Source: Toxoplasma gondii ME49 (Eukaryota > Apicomplexa > Conoidasida > Eucoccidiorida > Sarcocystidae). From it: a stretch of 64,000 nt of DNA. The notes below the pieces were generated by a model, which did no database searches, was not told the DNA's origin, and saw nothing but the letters and a program-made list of their open reading frames with translations. Location: NCBI RefSeq assembly GCF_000006565.2, contig NC_031478.1, forward strand, positions 3,119,127-3,183,126. The letters run 5' to 3'. Of this stretch, positions 35,401 to 48,400 are shown piece by piece (position 1 is the first letter of the stretch; every line of letters starts with the position of its first letter). The translations under genes were made by a program, and so were the position numbers.

Positions 35401-36104
35401 CAGGTCTCTCGAGTGACATGTCACAATTGGTCGAGCGGTGCAAATTCAAGTGTTTTCCGTTGTCGATTGCATCTATCGCACGACGATGTTTCTTGATTCG
35501 TCTACCCTTCTTTTATCCGGATAGACAACGCTGTCCTCATATCCTAGGATTCGCAGGTCGCCATCCTCCTGGCGATGGGGAGCCAGCGAATCGGGTTCTC
35601 GGACTTCTTTACCACTGGAGAAGCACCAAGGAATAAATGCGAGACAACTCCCTCAACCAGCCTCTCCGGGCACGAATCGACATGAACAGTCAAGCACTGC
35701 GACCCTGTGAAAAGTGTTTCAGATTGACGCTTGCCTCCGTTTCTGGACTGACGTTTTGTACGAATCAGCTACTCAGGACAGTTTGTTGAGCGCCAAACAG
35801 ATGAACACGCACGAGCCCCAGCATTTACTTCTTGACCCCTACCTACGCTGTGTGAAAACCCACGAGGAGACGTGACCAGGCTAGACTCAAAAAGCGCGCG
35901 CACACGGACGACTTCTGCAAATCTGTCTGTCTGTCGATCGCGTTGTGCGGCAGGCTCTCTTGTGAACATGCCAACCCCCTCCCCCCCATCGCATCTGCAC
36001 CTGAAGAAACCGTTGACCTCCGATGTGCATCTACAAATATGTATATTTACGAATCCATAGGAATACATGTGCTTGTGGACACAGATACACACACACACAC
36101 AAAC

Positions 36105-36131
36105 ATATATACTAATATATATATATATATA
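36105..36131. repeat. (TA)n tract, intergenic
   Basis: A short TA run preceded by an (AC)n stretch (about 36088-36102). Confidence 0.9.
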
Positions 36132-37276
36132 TTTGTGTGTACAATACAGTTGTTTCGTCCCACGCTTTTCCCGCGACCTTGCGCCATAGTCTGGCTTCGA
36201 CAGAATGTACGCGACGGTCGACTTAACGCTAGATTTGGGGTGTTCTGAAGGTCCTGGGTCGCACACGGGAGCCGACTGACATAAGATGGTGGCAGCGTTT
36301 TTGTGTGGCGAGATCCAGCTGGTGTTCTGTTTAGTCGCGCTGTTCAGCTGATACAGGCATAAGACTTGTACTTCATCTGGGTCTCTGCAAGACGACTGCG
36401 CAGAGTTCGCAGCGCCTCTGTCAGGAGGCAGGAAACACAGAACGAACCATCGAGCAGAGTCACGCTCGAGATCAAACCATGAAACGGGCTACGTATCGAT
36501 GATGGATGCTGTCACGGTATTAGCGTTCAAACACAAAGACTTGTAGAGGCGGTCGTTACACATACTTTCAGTTCCGTAGTGCCCCCCTTTGCGGCGAGGA
36601 CAAAGACAGCCGTCGCGAAACGCGCTTGAGGAAGAAGGCGAAACCGCCACACTCTCAGGTGCGCGTTCCAATTGTACAAGTTCCTTCCGGAAGAAAAACA
36701 ATCAATACCGCGGGCAGGAAAAAAAAGAAAGGCACTGGAGCACGCTGGGCATCGTTTCCCCACCCCGTCTACCGTTCTCAGTGAAACCCTACGTCTCCAC
36801 AACATGCAATCCCGCGAATTTCTGCACTTGGAGAGGAGCTGGGGAGTGTCGCCCAGATAGCTCTCCTACGGTTCAGAATCTAAGTTCTCCGTTATCTCCG
36901 TTTATCGTTTCCTGAGAAGGCACAAAAACAGTGACACAGACACGCGGTATAATGAAGACAACCTCTAACTCGGCGCACTCCGTTAGAGACCACAGACAAA
37001 CCACGGGTGAAGCAAACGCTGAAGATGTAGGTTTCGACTCCAAACTCACTATCGCAGTCGAGAAATAGTAATCTCCGTCTCAGGCGCGGTTCGGCGAAAA
37101 GAAAAACTCTTTTTTGAATCGAAGAGCGGAAAACGGAGACAAACAAACACGACAGATGCGCGGGCTTGGAAATTCAACCTCAGAACGATATGTACCCAAC
37201 CTCCACGCAGAAAAAATCTTCAAGACCCGTTGGCCCTTGCCACTTCACGAGACGGAAGCACACAAACGCATCCGTA

Positions 37277-37278
<2 letters not shown>

Positions 37279-37314
<36 letters not shown>

Positions 37315-37352
37315 TATATACATATATATATACATATATATATATATATATG
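37279..37352. repeat. (TA)n tract just downstream of the PHD gene
   Basis: Interrupted TA repeat about 45 bases past the stop codon of the PHD gene, so probably in its 3' UTR. Confidence 0.95.
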
Positions 37353-37396
37353 TATATATGTATACTCGATATGTAGATGGATGCGTCTTCCAGGAC

Positions 37397-37620
37397 TTAC
37401 GATCGATCTCGTTTTCTGGGCGGCGGGCGCGACCGGGAGTGTTTTATCCCTGATCGATGTTTATCCTTGACCTGCAGGCCATGCGCCTGTCTCTCTCTCT
37501 CCTGTTCTTCCTTCTTGCGAATCTTGACGGTACAGAACCAGCAAATCCAGTCGCAGTCGTCTGGCGGGGGATTCTCTTCGTTGAAGCCCGAGCACGTCCA
37601 GTGATACCAGCGCTCGCAGC
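37397..37620 (-). CDS. PHD gene exon 11 (end of PHD 3 and stop)
   Basis: The acceptor ctgcgttcag is followed by the Cys codon completed from exon 10, then [15 protein letters not shown] and DCDWICWFC, finishing the finger. A basic tail ([18 protein letters not shown], then [12 protein letters not shown]) leads to TAA at 37397-37399. That TAA lies inside TCGTAAGTCC, a perfect donor sequence. Confidence 0.85.
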
Positions 37621-40253
37621 CTGAACGCAGAGGGACGATAAAAGCGAGTGGATCTGAAAAATGAGAACTGAAAGGAACGTTCGAGCCACACCTCCAACAC
37701 CCCTCGTTCAGTTGACTGCGTCTGCGCTGGTCTGAGGACGAGGGATATCATAATGACAGCAGTTCAGTGGTCCGGCGTAGCGACCCCGAACGCATTTCTG
37801 CTCCAGATTTCTCGCTTCCCTATCTTCTCACGTTCCCTCGTCTCTCCTCTTTCAACTCCACTCCGCGGGTCACCTCAAATGCCCTCTCCTGCGTTCTCTT
37901 TGTCTCGCCCCGTCCTTTCGAGGTCCCCACCATTTACTGCATGTCTCCAGTCTCTCCACCTCTTCTTCACTTGCTGCTTCCTCCACCTTCTGCCCGACCT
38001 CAAGAGCCTCTGACCTCGAAACGCCCTCTTGTCGCCCTGCAACTCTTATTTTGTTTGTCTTTTGTGCTTTGTCCCCTCTCTTCTTCTTTTTTCTTTTCTT
38101 CTCTTTTCTCTCTTCTTCAACTCTCCCTTCGCTGTCATGACTCACAGTCGCATCCGACCCACGCGAATCCGTCGCCTGGGCCTCCGTCCGGCAACTCGTT
38201 GTACATGCCTTTGCAGATGGGGCAGAAGATAGGTTGTTTTTCGCCCTGAACTTGTCCAGGAGATCCTATGTGCAGGTTCGCCAGGACGTCGAACGACTCG
38301 CCATTCTGCTTCTCTTCTCTCTCGCGAGCCGCACCCTCTGCCTCGTCCGCGTCGAGATCCCCCCGAGACGACACCGCCTGAACGGCATGGGCGACTGCCA
38401 TCGACGCCGCTGCGCTGATGCCTCGATACCAACTCTCGCTGGCGAGAACTGCGCTCGCAGAAGCGGCTGGAGAGACGTCTTCGGTCAAAGACGGGAGATC
38501 CACTGCAGTTCCTCGCAAGAGGTACGGAGGCAAGACGATCGACTCGGAGTCGCAAGACACGGCGGAGACGGTCTGCGACGCTGTCGCCCTTGGGCCGGAG
38601 CTGTCTCCGTCCGACGGCAGGGCCGGCGAGGGACTCACCCCCCAGGCATTTGCACCGGAGCTTTCGGCGTCCGAGTGCGGGAGAGACTGGTCGGGAGAAA
38701 ACCGGCTCTCTTTCTCGCTTGACTCGTTTCCTGCATCCTGTGTGAATTTCAGAGCCTTGCCTGTGTCCCGAGACTGTCTCTTCTCTTCGGTCGGCGCCTC
38801 GGAGTCTTCTGCCGAAAGCGTGAGAGCAGGCGCCGGCAACGCCTCCCCGCCGTCGTGGAGACAGACGGCGCCGTCGAGCCCAGCGCGCGCGACGAAGCTC
38901 GGGCGCCGAACAGACTCCTGAGGCGACCAAGTCAAGCGCGCAGGATCGATCACGCGTTTCTGGGACTCCAGCGGCGTCACGAGTTGGTTTCCTCGGTCTT
39001 CTCCAGCGTCGAAAAAATGCGATGCATGCGCGGCGGAGACCAGCGATGACCGCAGGCCACTGCGAGTGAGGCACGACGGCGGGACTCTGTCCTTAACGGA
39101 GGAAAGCGCGTCTCCAGAAAAGTACGGAGGCCCTCCCGACCCGCTTGACAGAGACACGCGCCGGCGCTTCGATCCGGACTCCCAAGCAACGCCTCGGCCT
39201 CGCTCGAGACTCGTGCTGCCACTACTGGTTCGACCCGCTGTCGTCTTCTCGTTTTCGTCGTCCATCAAGCCGTCTGTGACTTCGAACGCAGAGGTCCATC
39301 TCTGTCGGTCCCTCAAGTCCGGCGACGCCGGCTCGGAGACGCAGTACAAGGCCCGCGCGGCGTCGACTTCTGAACGCGACGGCGAGGGGAGGTTCAAGGC
39401 TTCTTCTTCGAAGGCGCGACTCTGCGTGTACAGCGCATCGCAGATGGCGACCCCTGTGCAGTACAGTTCTCTCTGTTCTTCCAGGTGCAGTGGGCTCGGA
39501 GGTCCTGGAGTAAGGAGCGGATCGCATGCAGAGGATGCCGCGTAGTCGTCCCCGCTCTCGAGGCCTCTCTCTCGCCTTCCCTCGCGCTCCCCTTCAGACC
39601 AGGCGGAGGCGCCGGTTCGCGTCCTGTCTCCGACGCCCTCTTCGCGTCGGCCGTGGCGTTGCTTCTTCCTCTCGCGCACAGCCTCGAAGAACGCGTCGTT
39701 CTCGTCGAAGGCGTTCCACGAGACACTGCCGGTCTCCTCTGGTCTGTGAGTCCCCGTCTTCAGGTACCTCGCCCTCTGTTCGTCGACACGGCCGCTGGTG
39801 TGCAGAGCACCTCGGGCTCCAAAGGCCTCGCGACATCGCTTCTCCTTCTCACCCTGCTTCCCGCCTTCCGCGGACGACAGCCGCAGAGACGAAGGCCTCA
39901 TGAATGCAGCGAACGAAGTAAGAGACGGAGGCGCCAGGCGCTCCAGATGGATGCCAACCAAGAAGAGCGACTGCACACACACCGACAAAGAGGTGACTCA
40001 GGGGACCGACCCTTCAAACGAAGCATCGCAGCACATACATGATCGACAAATGGATGGAAATCCCATCGAAACACAAGGAATGCCAATGGAGGAACCCACT
40101 CGTAAACCGACTTCGAGAAAGATACAAATACATGCAGATGCCTAGATGACAGATGTCGAACAGCCGTGTAACGCTTTTCAAGCAAACCGCACAAACATAC
40201 ATGCATACATGTATACATATATATATACATATATATATATATAAATATATATA

Positions 40254-40297
<44 letters not shown>

Positions 40298-42382
40298 TTT
40301 ATAGCGACATCTCTGCTCAACCCGAGACAATATGCCTGAAGTGTTTCAGAGCGTACTACAAGAATTACGCAAACAGATAATGCACAAATATTCAACCACA
40401 GACAATAGTGTACACGCACCGTGATCGAGCGAATAGGGTCGGCAATAAGGAGCTGAAGGGGGTCGAAGAATCGATTCAAATCCAAAGTGTCTTTGCGTTG
40501 TGGGAAGGCGAAAGGCTTGTGAGAGGCCAGGCGCTGCTGCAAAAGCTTTCGATTCATCTGCGTCGTGTGCTCTAAACAGTAGGCGCGATGGATCTGCTGG
40601 TCGAGGGACCGTCGCTGGGTCTCCATGCGACAACCCAGTTGTCGAGCGCAGGAAACGTGGAAGCTGAAAACCAAGTAAACCGCAAAAACACAACTCCCTT
40701 CCCGCTTGTATCCTTTTGCAGATGTACGTACTGTCATATATATATATATATATACACACACATTATTTATATATATATATATATATATATAGCCTAGTGG
40801 TATCCGTAACCAATCACCCTGTCTCTTCAGAGTCCGAGATGAACTCCCCCTTTTTCCTCTCCTTCGGCATACACAATCGCACGCAAACACATACTGGAGA
40901 TAAGTAATGCGCATTTGTATATCGGACTGTGTAGCATCTGTAGAATACGAGAGTGGCAATAAAAGTGAGACAGGAAGGAGTGTGCAGCTCCTCGCAGGAT
41001 CTACGGGGGTCACAAGACAGCGATGACGCTCTTGCGTCTTGGATGCGTTGAACAGCTGGATGTCGAACCACAAGCGCTTCCAAGCCCCAACAAGAGGAAC
41101 AGCAGATTTGAGAATTCCGTCCAGACAGACGTTGAAACGGAGCCAACCAAGGTCAATAGTTGTAAGGCGCGTTTCTCGATAACTCCCTAGACCCTATCAA
41201 CATGCCATGCATCTGCCCCGCGATGTCTGAAACGTTTCGGGTGTTGGAAGGTGGCGAAGGCCTTACCTCGCCGAGCAACGGAATCCGTTGGAACAACAGC
41301 CCAGCGTCGCTCCTTGCTGCACAGACGCACAAGCGAGACAAACAGTGGTGTTGAAGAAACGCCAGAAACAGAGACGCCGGCTTGAAGGCCCGCCACACCG
41401 ACAGGTCGGCGCCAGTCGTCTCGTTCATCATCTCCAAAGCACTCGAACCCCTGGGTGTGTGTGCGGGTGGGCCCATATGCAGTGTCAAGAGGGACCGCGC
41501 CACTCACCAATAAAGAGTTTGAATTCACCAGACAGCACAACACAGTCAATGAAAAAAGTTCCATCAAAAGACATCGCTGCGGCTCTCAAGGTCTTCATCA
41601 TTCCCGCGCCGTCGTGGTGTGCACACCAGCTACGAAGACTTGGTTATATCTCATAACGGGAGTAGCCCGCAGAACCACCTAGGAATCCAGATGAGTCTAT
41701 TCGAGTTGAGTTGACACCGGTGTGAACAAAAACAAGATCGTCGAATGAAACGGCTTCTCCTCCGTTCCCTCGCTACAGAGGAGCGCGACGGCGCTTCTCT
41801 CGCCCCCATGCAGAGAGCCGAGAAGAGCCGAGAAATCAAACAGCAGAAAAAACTGTGATTACTGAAGAAACACACCCGCAGGGCCTTTCTCTGCCTTTGT
41901 GACTCGTGACACAAAAAGAGACCACGCGCCTACCTGGATGCCGCAGTAAAGACAAGGTTTCTCGAAAGCCAGCTTAGGAATGCTTCGGATATTCTCAGAG
42001 GCGGTCGCGGCAAGGCGACTGGGAACCAGCCACTCGGCACATAGCCAATGCACCCACTGTTCTTCTTTTCGATCAGGCGGAGGATCAGCTGGGTGTGCAT
42101 GCGACGCGCTCTGCGAAGTCTGGCGCCCCGTCGAGGAGCCGGAGCAACTCGCGCTGTTTCTGAAGAGACGAAGAGAAAAGAGACGCGATACAAACATCTT
42201 AATTCGAGTTGATATCGGATTCGCGCATGCCGGTGCGCAGAAAAAAGAAAAGGAAAAGGAGACGACCACTCACACATCTTCAACGTTCTCAGAGACCCCT
42301 GGAACCGGAGACTCATCTGCAGCTACACACGCATCTCGATGTAAAAAAATATAGATATAAATATATATATATATATAAATAC

Positions 42383-42413
<31 letters not shown>

Positions 42414-45400
42414 AATATATATATAAGTATATATAAATATGTACATATATATAAATATATACATATATATAAATATATATATAGATATAGATATAAACCC
42501 TTTTAACAATATATACAGTCATGGACATGTACATGTCGGATTGATCCACGTCCATTTGGACGTGTAGGGTCTCCAAAACGACTGCATAGAACGCGTAGGA
42601 ACACTTTCATTCCTTTTGTCTCCCAGTTCGATCCTGTCTGATAAATTCTCCCAGAACAAACCACCCCAACAGACTGTTTACTCATCTGTTTACCTCCAGA
42701 GACTCGTAGACATACATGCACATGTACACGGCTATATATATATATATATATATATATATGCATATGTATGGACGTATCTTGCTTTTGGATTCCGGGGCAC
42801 TGATATGTCTGTCCTGAGGAGTGGCGGGTGTCGGGCCTTTCCTTACGCTCCGGATTTTTTATTTGACAGGCTTGGCGTATCTTCGGGGATTCGCCGAACA
42901 AGGAGGCCGTCAATGCGCGAGCAGAGGATGCAGCGGGTGGAGGGAAAGGGAGTGCCAACGTTGAGAACTGCCGCGCATCTGAGGCAGGTCCAGTCTGTTT
43001 CGTCCTCTTCCCGGAGTCTTTCTTGCATCTCTTGTTCCCTGTCGCGTTCTGCGGAGGTCTGGCGCCGCCGTGTGGCAATCGCATTCTTCTCCTGCTTCGT
43101 CCGGCTTCGTCGCTTCTTCATCTCGTCGAGTTCGTCCTCGTCTTCGTCGTCGTCAGTCCCCACACTCGGCTCCTCCCGGTCGGAGGACTGTCCTCGTTTC
43201 CGCGAACCATCCTGCTCTCCCTCAACTGTCCCCGCCTTTCCTCCCTTGTCCACGCCTTCTTCCTCGACCTTCTCTTCCCTCTCGCGCTCCCGGCGCCCGA
43301 AGCCAGCGCCGTCCTTCGCGCCGCGGCTCTCGCGTCGCGCCAGGAGCCCCCCAGCGCCCTTCCCCTCGTCTATGTCCTCCTCCTCCGTTTCGTCTTCCTC
43401 CGTCGCCTTCCACGCTCGTCTGCGCTGAAGTCGTCCTGCCCGTGCTGCCGCTTCGCTGTTGTAGCTCCCGCCGTACCTCGAGTAGATGAAGGCTGACGAC
43501 GAGGGTCCCGCGCTCGCAGAGCCCTGGGGACAGGAGGCCTTCGCCCCTGGGAGAGATCCCGAGAGATAGGAGACAGCGAAGGACGGCGGCGCGTCTTTCC
43601 CTGTCTGGTTCCAGCAGGCGCGACAGACACGTACGTTGCAGCACCGACAAGTCAGAAGGTCGACAGCCGACGCCGCGCATGCGCGTGAGAACGAACTGCA
43701 CAGAAGCGCCCCCATGCCGCTGCTTGGGGTCTCGGAAGAAGACCCTCCGGAAGGCGACTCGGGGGCAGGCGAGGAGGCGCCCGCCTTCGCAGCGCGACTG
43801 TTCTTCCCCAGCGCCCCACAAATGGAACAGACCATGATGTAGTCCTCCTGCTGTTTGTTGAACTTCCGGACTCTATCCAGAAAAGCCTGGATCGACGCGT
43901 CGGACTGAGGCGAAGGCTCGTTGTCTCCCGAGTCTGTCTCCTGTCTCTCACTCGCCTCCCGCTTAACAGCAAGCTGCTTCTTCGCGCCTTCTTCCTTCTG
44001 GATGGCGTCTGTCCCTGTTTTGAAATCCAGCTCGGCGACCTGGCCCAGTTGGCGCACAGTGTCGATCAACGCGTACAGCGGTTCTTCCTCGCTGGACGCA
44101 AGAGGAGCGGAGGGCGTCTTCCCTTCTCGCTGCGAGTCCTCGGTCTCCTCTTCGGCCTCGCAGAGTCTCTCGCTCCCTCCTGGCCCTTCTGCTCGCTTCG
44201 CCTTCTGGCCGCCGGCGGGAGAACCCCCGGCCAGCTGCAGAGCGAGAGGGAAGACGAAGCCTCCGGGCACCCTGGATTGGGGAAGGCTTTTCCCCTCGCT
44301 CAAAGCTGCGAGAAGCGCGGGCGAGGGCCCTGCGCAGCAAACTCCGCGAAGGATGAAGAAAAGAAGGAGATCCACGACGGCGTCGAGGAGACGCGCCACA
44401 CTCTGGACACCCTGGCGCGCGAGGAAACGGTCATAGGTTTCGATGCCAAGCACGTTGGCCGCCTTCGTTTCTTCAAATGCACACTTGAAAAGTTTCTCGT
44501 CTCCAGTGTGCTGCGGCAAACCCCAGTCTTTGATGGTCGTCAGACGCAGGTAGTCCACGGGCGACGAAAAGGACGCGAGGGCGACGCAGGCAGATGCTTC
44601 TTTTGTCCGAGCCTCCTTTGCCCGGTTCCCGGCATCGGGATTGGCATCAGCCGCGCAGGACGATACGCCAGAAACGCTCTCCTTCTTCTCTTCTTTCTCG
44701 TCGTTCTCCTCCTGCGCTCCACCTGTTCCGCGCTCCGCCCCAGCTCGCCCGGAGGGTCCTTCCTCGACGCCTGTCTCCACGGTCGCGGTGTCCGCCTGCC
44801 CGACGCCCCCGGGCGCGCCTCGGACCTTCTCCTCGCCTGCAGTCCCTGCCGATCCATTCGTGGAGCTGCGGCGAATCGCTAGCGGGGCAGGAGAGTCCAG
44901 GAGGCGCGCCACCCGCCTCGCGAAGAAGGTCGCCGGTGAGCTCCCGTGTAGGGGAGTGGGGGGCAGACCCGCAGCGTGGAGGGCCCCGGGGTCAAAGGCC
45001 CCCGCCGGGTCTGGAGACCCCAGAAGAAGCCCCGTGAGCGCAAAGTCGTTGCCCAAGAGCCGTCGGTGGCGCTCTCTCGTCAAGGCTTGCAGGTGGAAAA
45101 GCATTTGCATGTAGCGCATGCGCTGCTGGTGTAGCGCCTCCTCGCGGGCTTGCAGCTCGCGATTCTCCTGACTCTCGTTCTCACCTCCGGAGTCCCCGCC
45201 GTCGCGTCTGTCCGCGGAGCCTTCCTGAGAGGGATCCGAGAGCGACACTGGTCGCTGTTTCTGATACGACGAAGTGGAAACCGAGTCGGAGACTGGGGTC
45301 TGCTGTGCGTTCTTTTCTCTGTGCCCCCGAGGCAAAAAGCGACCGCCAGGCCCTCGCTCCGGCAGATTCATTCCGGAACCCCGACCACCCCCGAGGTGGA

Positions 45401-48400
45401 GGCTCCGACGCTTGTCGCGGTCACATGAGCCTCCAAGGCTGAAGCGTCCGCCGCGAGACAAGGCACCTGCAAAAAAGGGGACAAAGGCGACAAAGAACGA
45501 GCGATGACCCATGAACAAGCCTCGGTCCCCACCTGACCCCTAGAGACCAGACTGTCTTTTTCAGTGGACAACGAACCATTTGATTGGGGACGAAAACAGC
45601 CGTCTCTTCTGCTTCGACCTACACAGAGTCCGTCCTCTACCTACGCACACAATGCCTCCCCTTTCCTTCTTCAAAGAACTGAGAACTGACCTCCAGCCGC
45701 CATTTTGAGGTAGGAAGAGACTCTGTCTCGATCTTGTCGATGGACCGCATCTTTATGAGTAGCGCCTTGAGACCTGCGAGAGAGAGGCGGCCTGCCTCGG
45801 CGCTTTCGTGGCGGCGCGGCAGGTTCGCTACTCGAGCCAGGGGGATTGCCTGAAGTGAAAGAGAAGCTTCTGAAACTCGAGGCAGAAGAGAAGAAAGCCG
45901 CTTCGCCCCAGCCATCGGGCGAAAAAGGTGACTTCGATGTGTTCGCCTCAAAGAGGTTCTGCGGTGAATTTTCCAGGGGGTCGCCGAATGGCGCGGCGAC
46001 TCCGGTTGGAGAAGCCAGGGTCCCTTTGTGGCCTGGTGCTGCGTTCTGCGTGCGTCCACCTTCGAGGTCCAAAGCCGCGAAGAAATTGAGAGAAGAGTGT
46101 GGGCCTCGCTGAGGCTTTTCATCCGCGTGAGACGCCCCAGTCTCGCCCCCACTGGAAAACGGAGTTGCCGTGTCAGACTCCCCCCGAGAGACTCCACCCT
46201 GTTCTCGCGAAGTCCCTGCTTGAGAGTGAGACACACACTCGCCTCGCCTCGCGCCTGTCCCACCCTCCAAAACGCTTCCGACGCGCGAAGACACAGGTTC
46301 GGAGACGCCCTCGCCGGGAGGCGCGGGGCCGTTAGGGAGACAGCGGCCGGCGGTTTCCCCGAGACGCAAAGACGGAGGGAGCGAGAGCAGGTCAGACGAA
46401 CCTGACGGCAGAAACAGAGGAGGCGCATCCGTGGTACTTCCAGACTGCCGATCCAACCGACTCTCGTCATCTCGCGTTTCTTCTCCGGCACCACACCCAT
46501 TGGGGCTCTGTCTAGACCTCTCTTTTCCCTCGCCTTCTCCGGCGACGGCATCTGTCGCGGATTCCGATTTCCCTAAGACAGCCGCCGCCTCGCTGCGCTC
46601 TCTCTCCTGCAAAACAAAAGAGAGCGTGTCGTCTTGGCCACCAGGGAACGAACTCGGTGAGGAACAGTTCTCTGCAACAACGTTCTCCACTTCTCTACCT
46701 GGGTCCGCCCCTGCGACAGTGTTCACGGCGGAAGAGGAAGAAGCCGATGTGGGGTCCGAACGCAATTCGCCTGTCCCCCGAGCACCGGCTAACCTGTTCT
46801 CGGATTCTTCGATTTTGTCCTCATCCCGGTCTTTCTGGAGACTCGAGAGAAGTCTCGACTCATTCTCAGGAGACCGAGAAAGACGGAACTCGTCGACCCG
46901 CACATTTCCCCTATCCTCTGCCTCCGCGGGCTTTGTCTGGTCGTTCTTTCCTCGATTTTCAAACGTCGGTTCTTCTCTCGCTTCGCGGACTCTCGTCATG
47001 TCCCTTGTTGAAGAAAGACAGGAAACCTCGGCCTCTTTCTGGGGTTCTTTGTGTGCTGCATGCGACCCAGAAAGTCCTTGTTCCCTGCTGGCCGCCGCGC
47101 CAACCGACTGACATACTTCTTCTCTCTCTCCTGAAGGCAAGCCGCTCTGGATCACCTCGGGTTTCTCCCAGTTTCGTCTCTCCTTCTCTTCTGCCTTCTC
47201 TTTCTTCCACTCCTGCTCCTCCAAGGAAGCTCGCGGGAAACGAGAGTTGTCGACGCCTTCACCGACCATCACGTTCTTCGGCGAATGCGACGGCGGAGAA
47301 CTGTCTCCCTCTGTCTCTCTCCGAAGTTCACCAGCGTCTAGAACTTCCTGCTTCGCGTGAGCGGTCGACGCACTCTCGCCCTCCATGCCACAGTCCCGGG
47401 ATGTCTCGACAGAGGCGTCCGCCCCCTCCGCCGTTCTCCCAGCGGCCTTCTCTTCCGGGCATTTCTTCTTTGTCTCTTTCCCCTCGAGATCTTCCGCGTC
47501 GCTATCCGCGACTCGCCGCCTTCTCCATGTCAACCTCCTCGTGAATCGCTCTTCCTCTTCATCGGGGCCGCCGCCCGACTCGGCCTCGCCCCTCGCGACA
47601 CTGCTCCCCTCCAGATTCCTCCCCTTCTCTTCTTTTTCTCTGTGAGCCGCGTCTTCCGTCTGAGCGTTCCCCCTTCGCTGCTCGTCCACTCCCGTCGCCT
47701 TCTCCTCTCGAGACTGAGCTCGGTGGCGCCTCTCCAAAGCCTCCGCCTCGTCTCTCGGCGCCCCCAGGGCGGGGTCGGCGCCGGGAAAGGAAAGGGCCTC
47801 GAGGCCCTGGGATGTCACCTTTTTCTCTGCGGGGCTTAGTGTCGGCAAACGCAGGGTGGGAACCTCGAGAAGATCCGAGAAGACGTTGCACAGGCCGTCG
47901 TAGCTCGGAAACAAGAGCGACTGAAGCGCGATCCCCAAGCGCCCCTTCCCAACTCCAATCTTCCACTCTCCGGGCAAGTCTTCTTCCCGGCGTTTCACTG
48001 CTTCTCGCTCGCGGTTCGCCTGAAACTTTCGCAGAATCTGCAAGAAACATACAGAAACAACACAACAGAAACTCCAACACTCCCCAGTTTAAGAACTGCC
48101 GTTTATCGATGCTTTCTCGAACAGGTCGCCAACCCAGTGAAATCGAGTGAAGAAGCCTCCAAAACGAAAAAAACGACCCTAAAAAAACCGTCGACCCACG
48201 ACAAACTTCCTCCCCGAAACGGCTGTCTCTTTTCTCATCGTCGCCGTCTGAGGTGGGGGAAGGGGCAGGTCTCCTGAAGCACTGGCGACGCCTACCAGAG
48301 TGGGGGCTTTATTTTTCGCATGCTGACTGCAGAAAATGACCGGGCGCCCCATGTCCCAGTCGACCATGCAGCCGGGTGTCGCCGTCGCGCAGCTGACATG

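Larger units (their letters stand above)
32202..37396. other. Intergenic region between the PHD gene and VPS41
   Basis: About 5 kb that should contain the VPS41 5' UTR and promoter on its left and the PHD gene 3' UTR on its right. Base composition is visibly less GC-rich at 32700-36500 than in the genes. It contains a mitochondrial-derived cox1 fragment (35160-35400) and (TA)n tracts at 36105-36131 and 37279-37352. No other gene was recognised. Confidence 0.6.
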
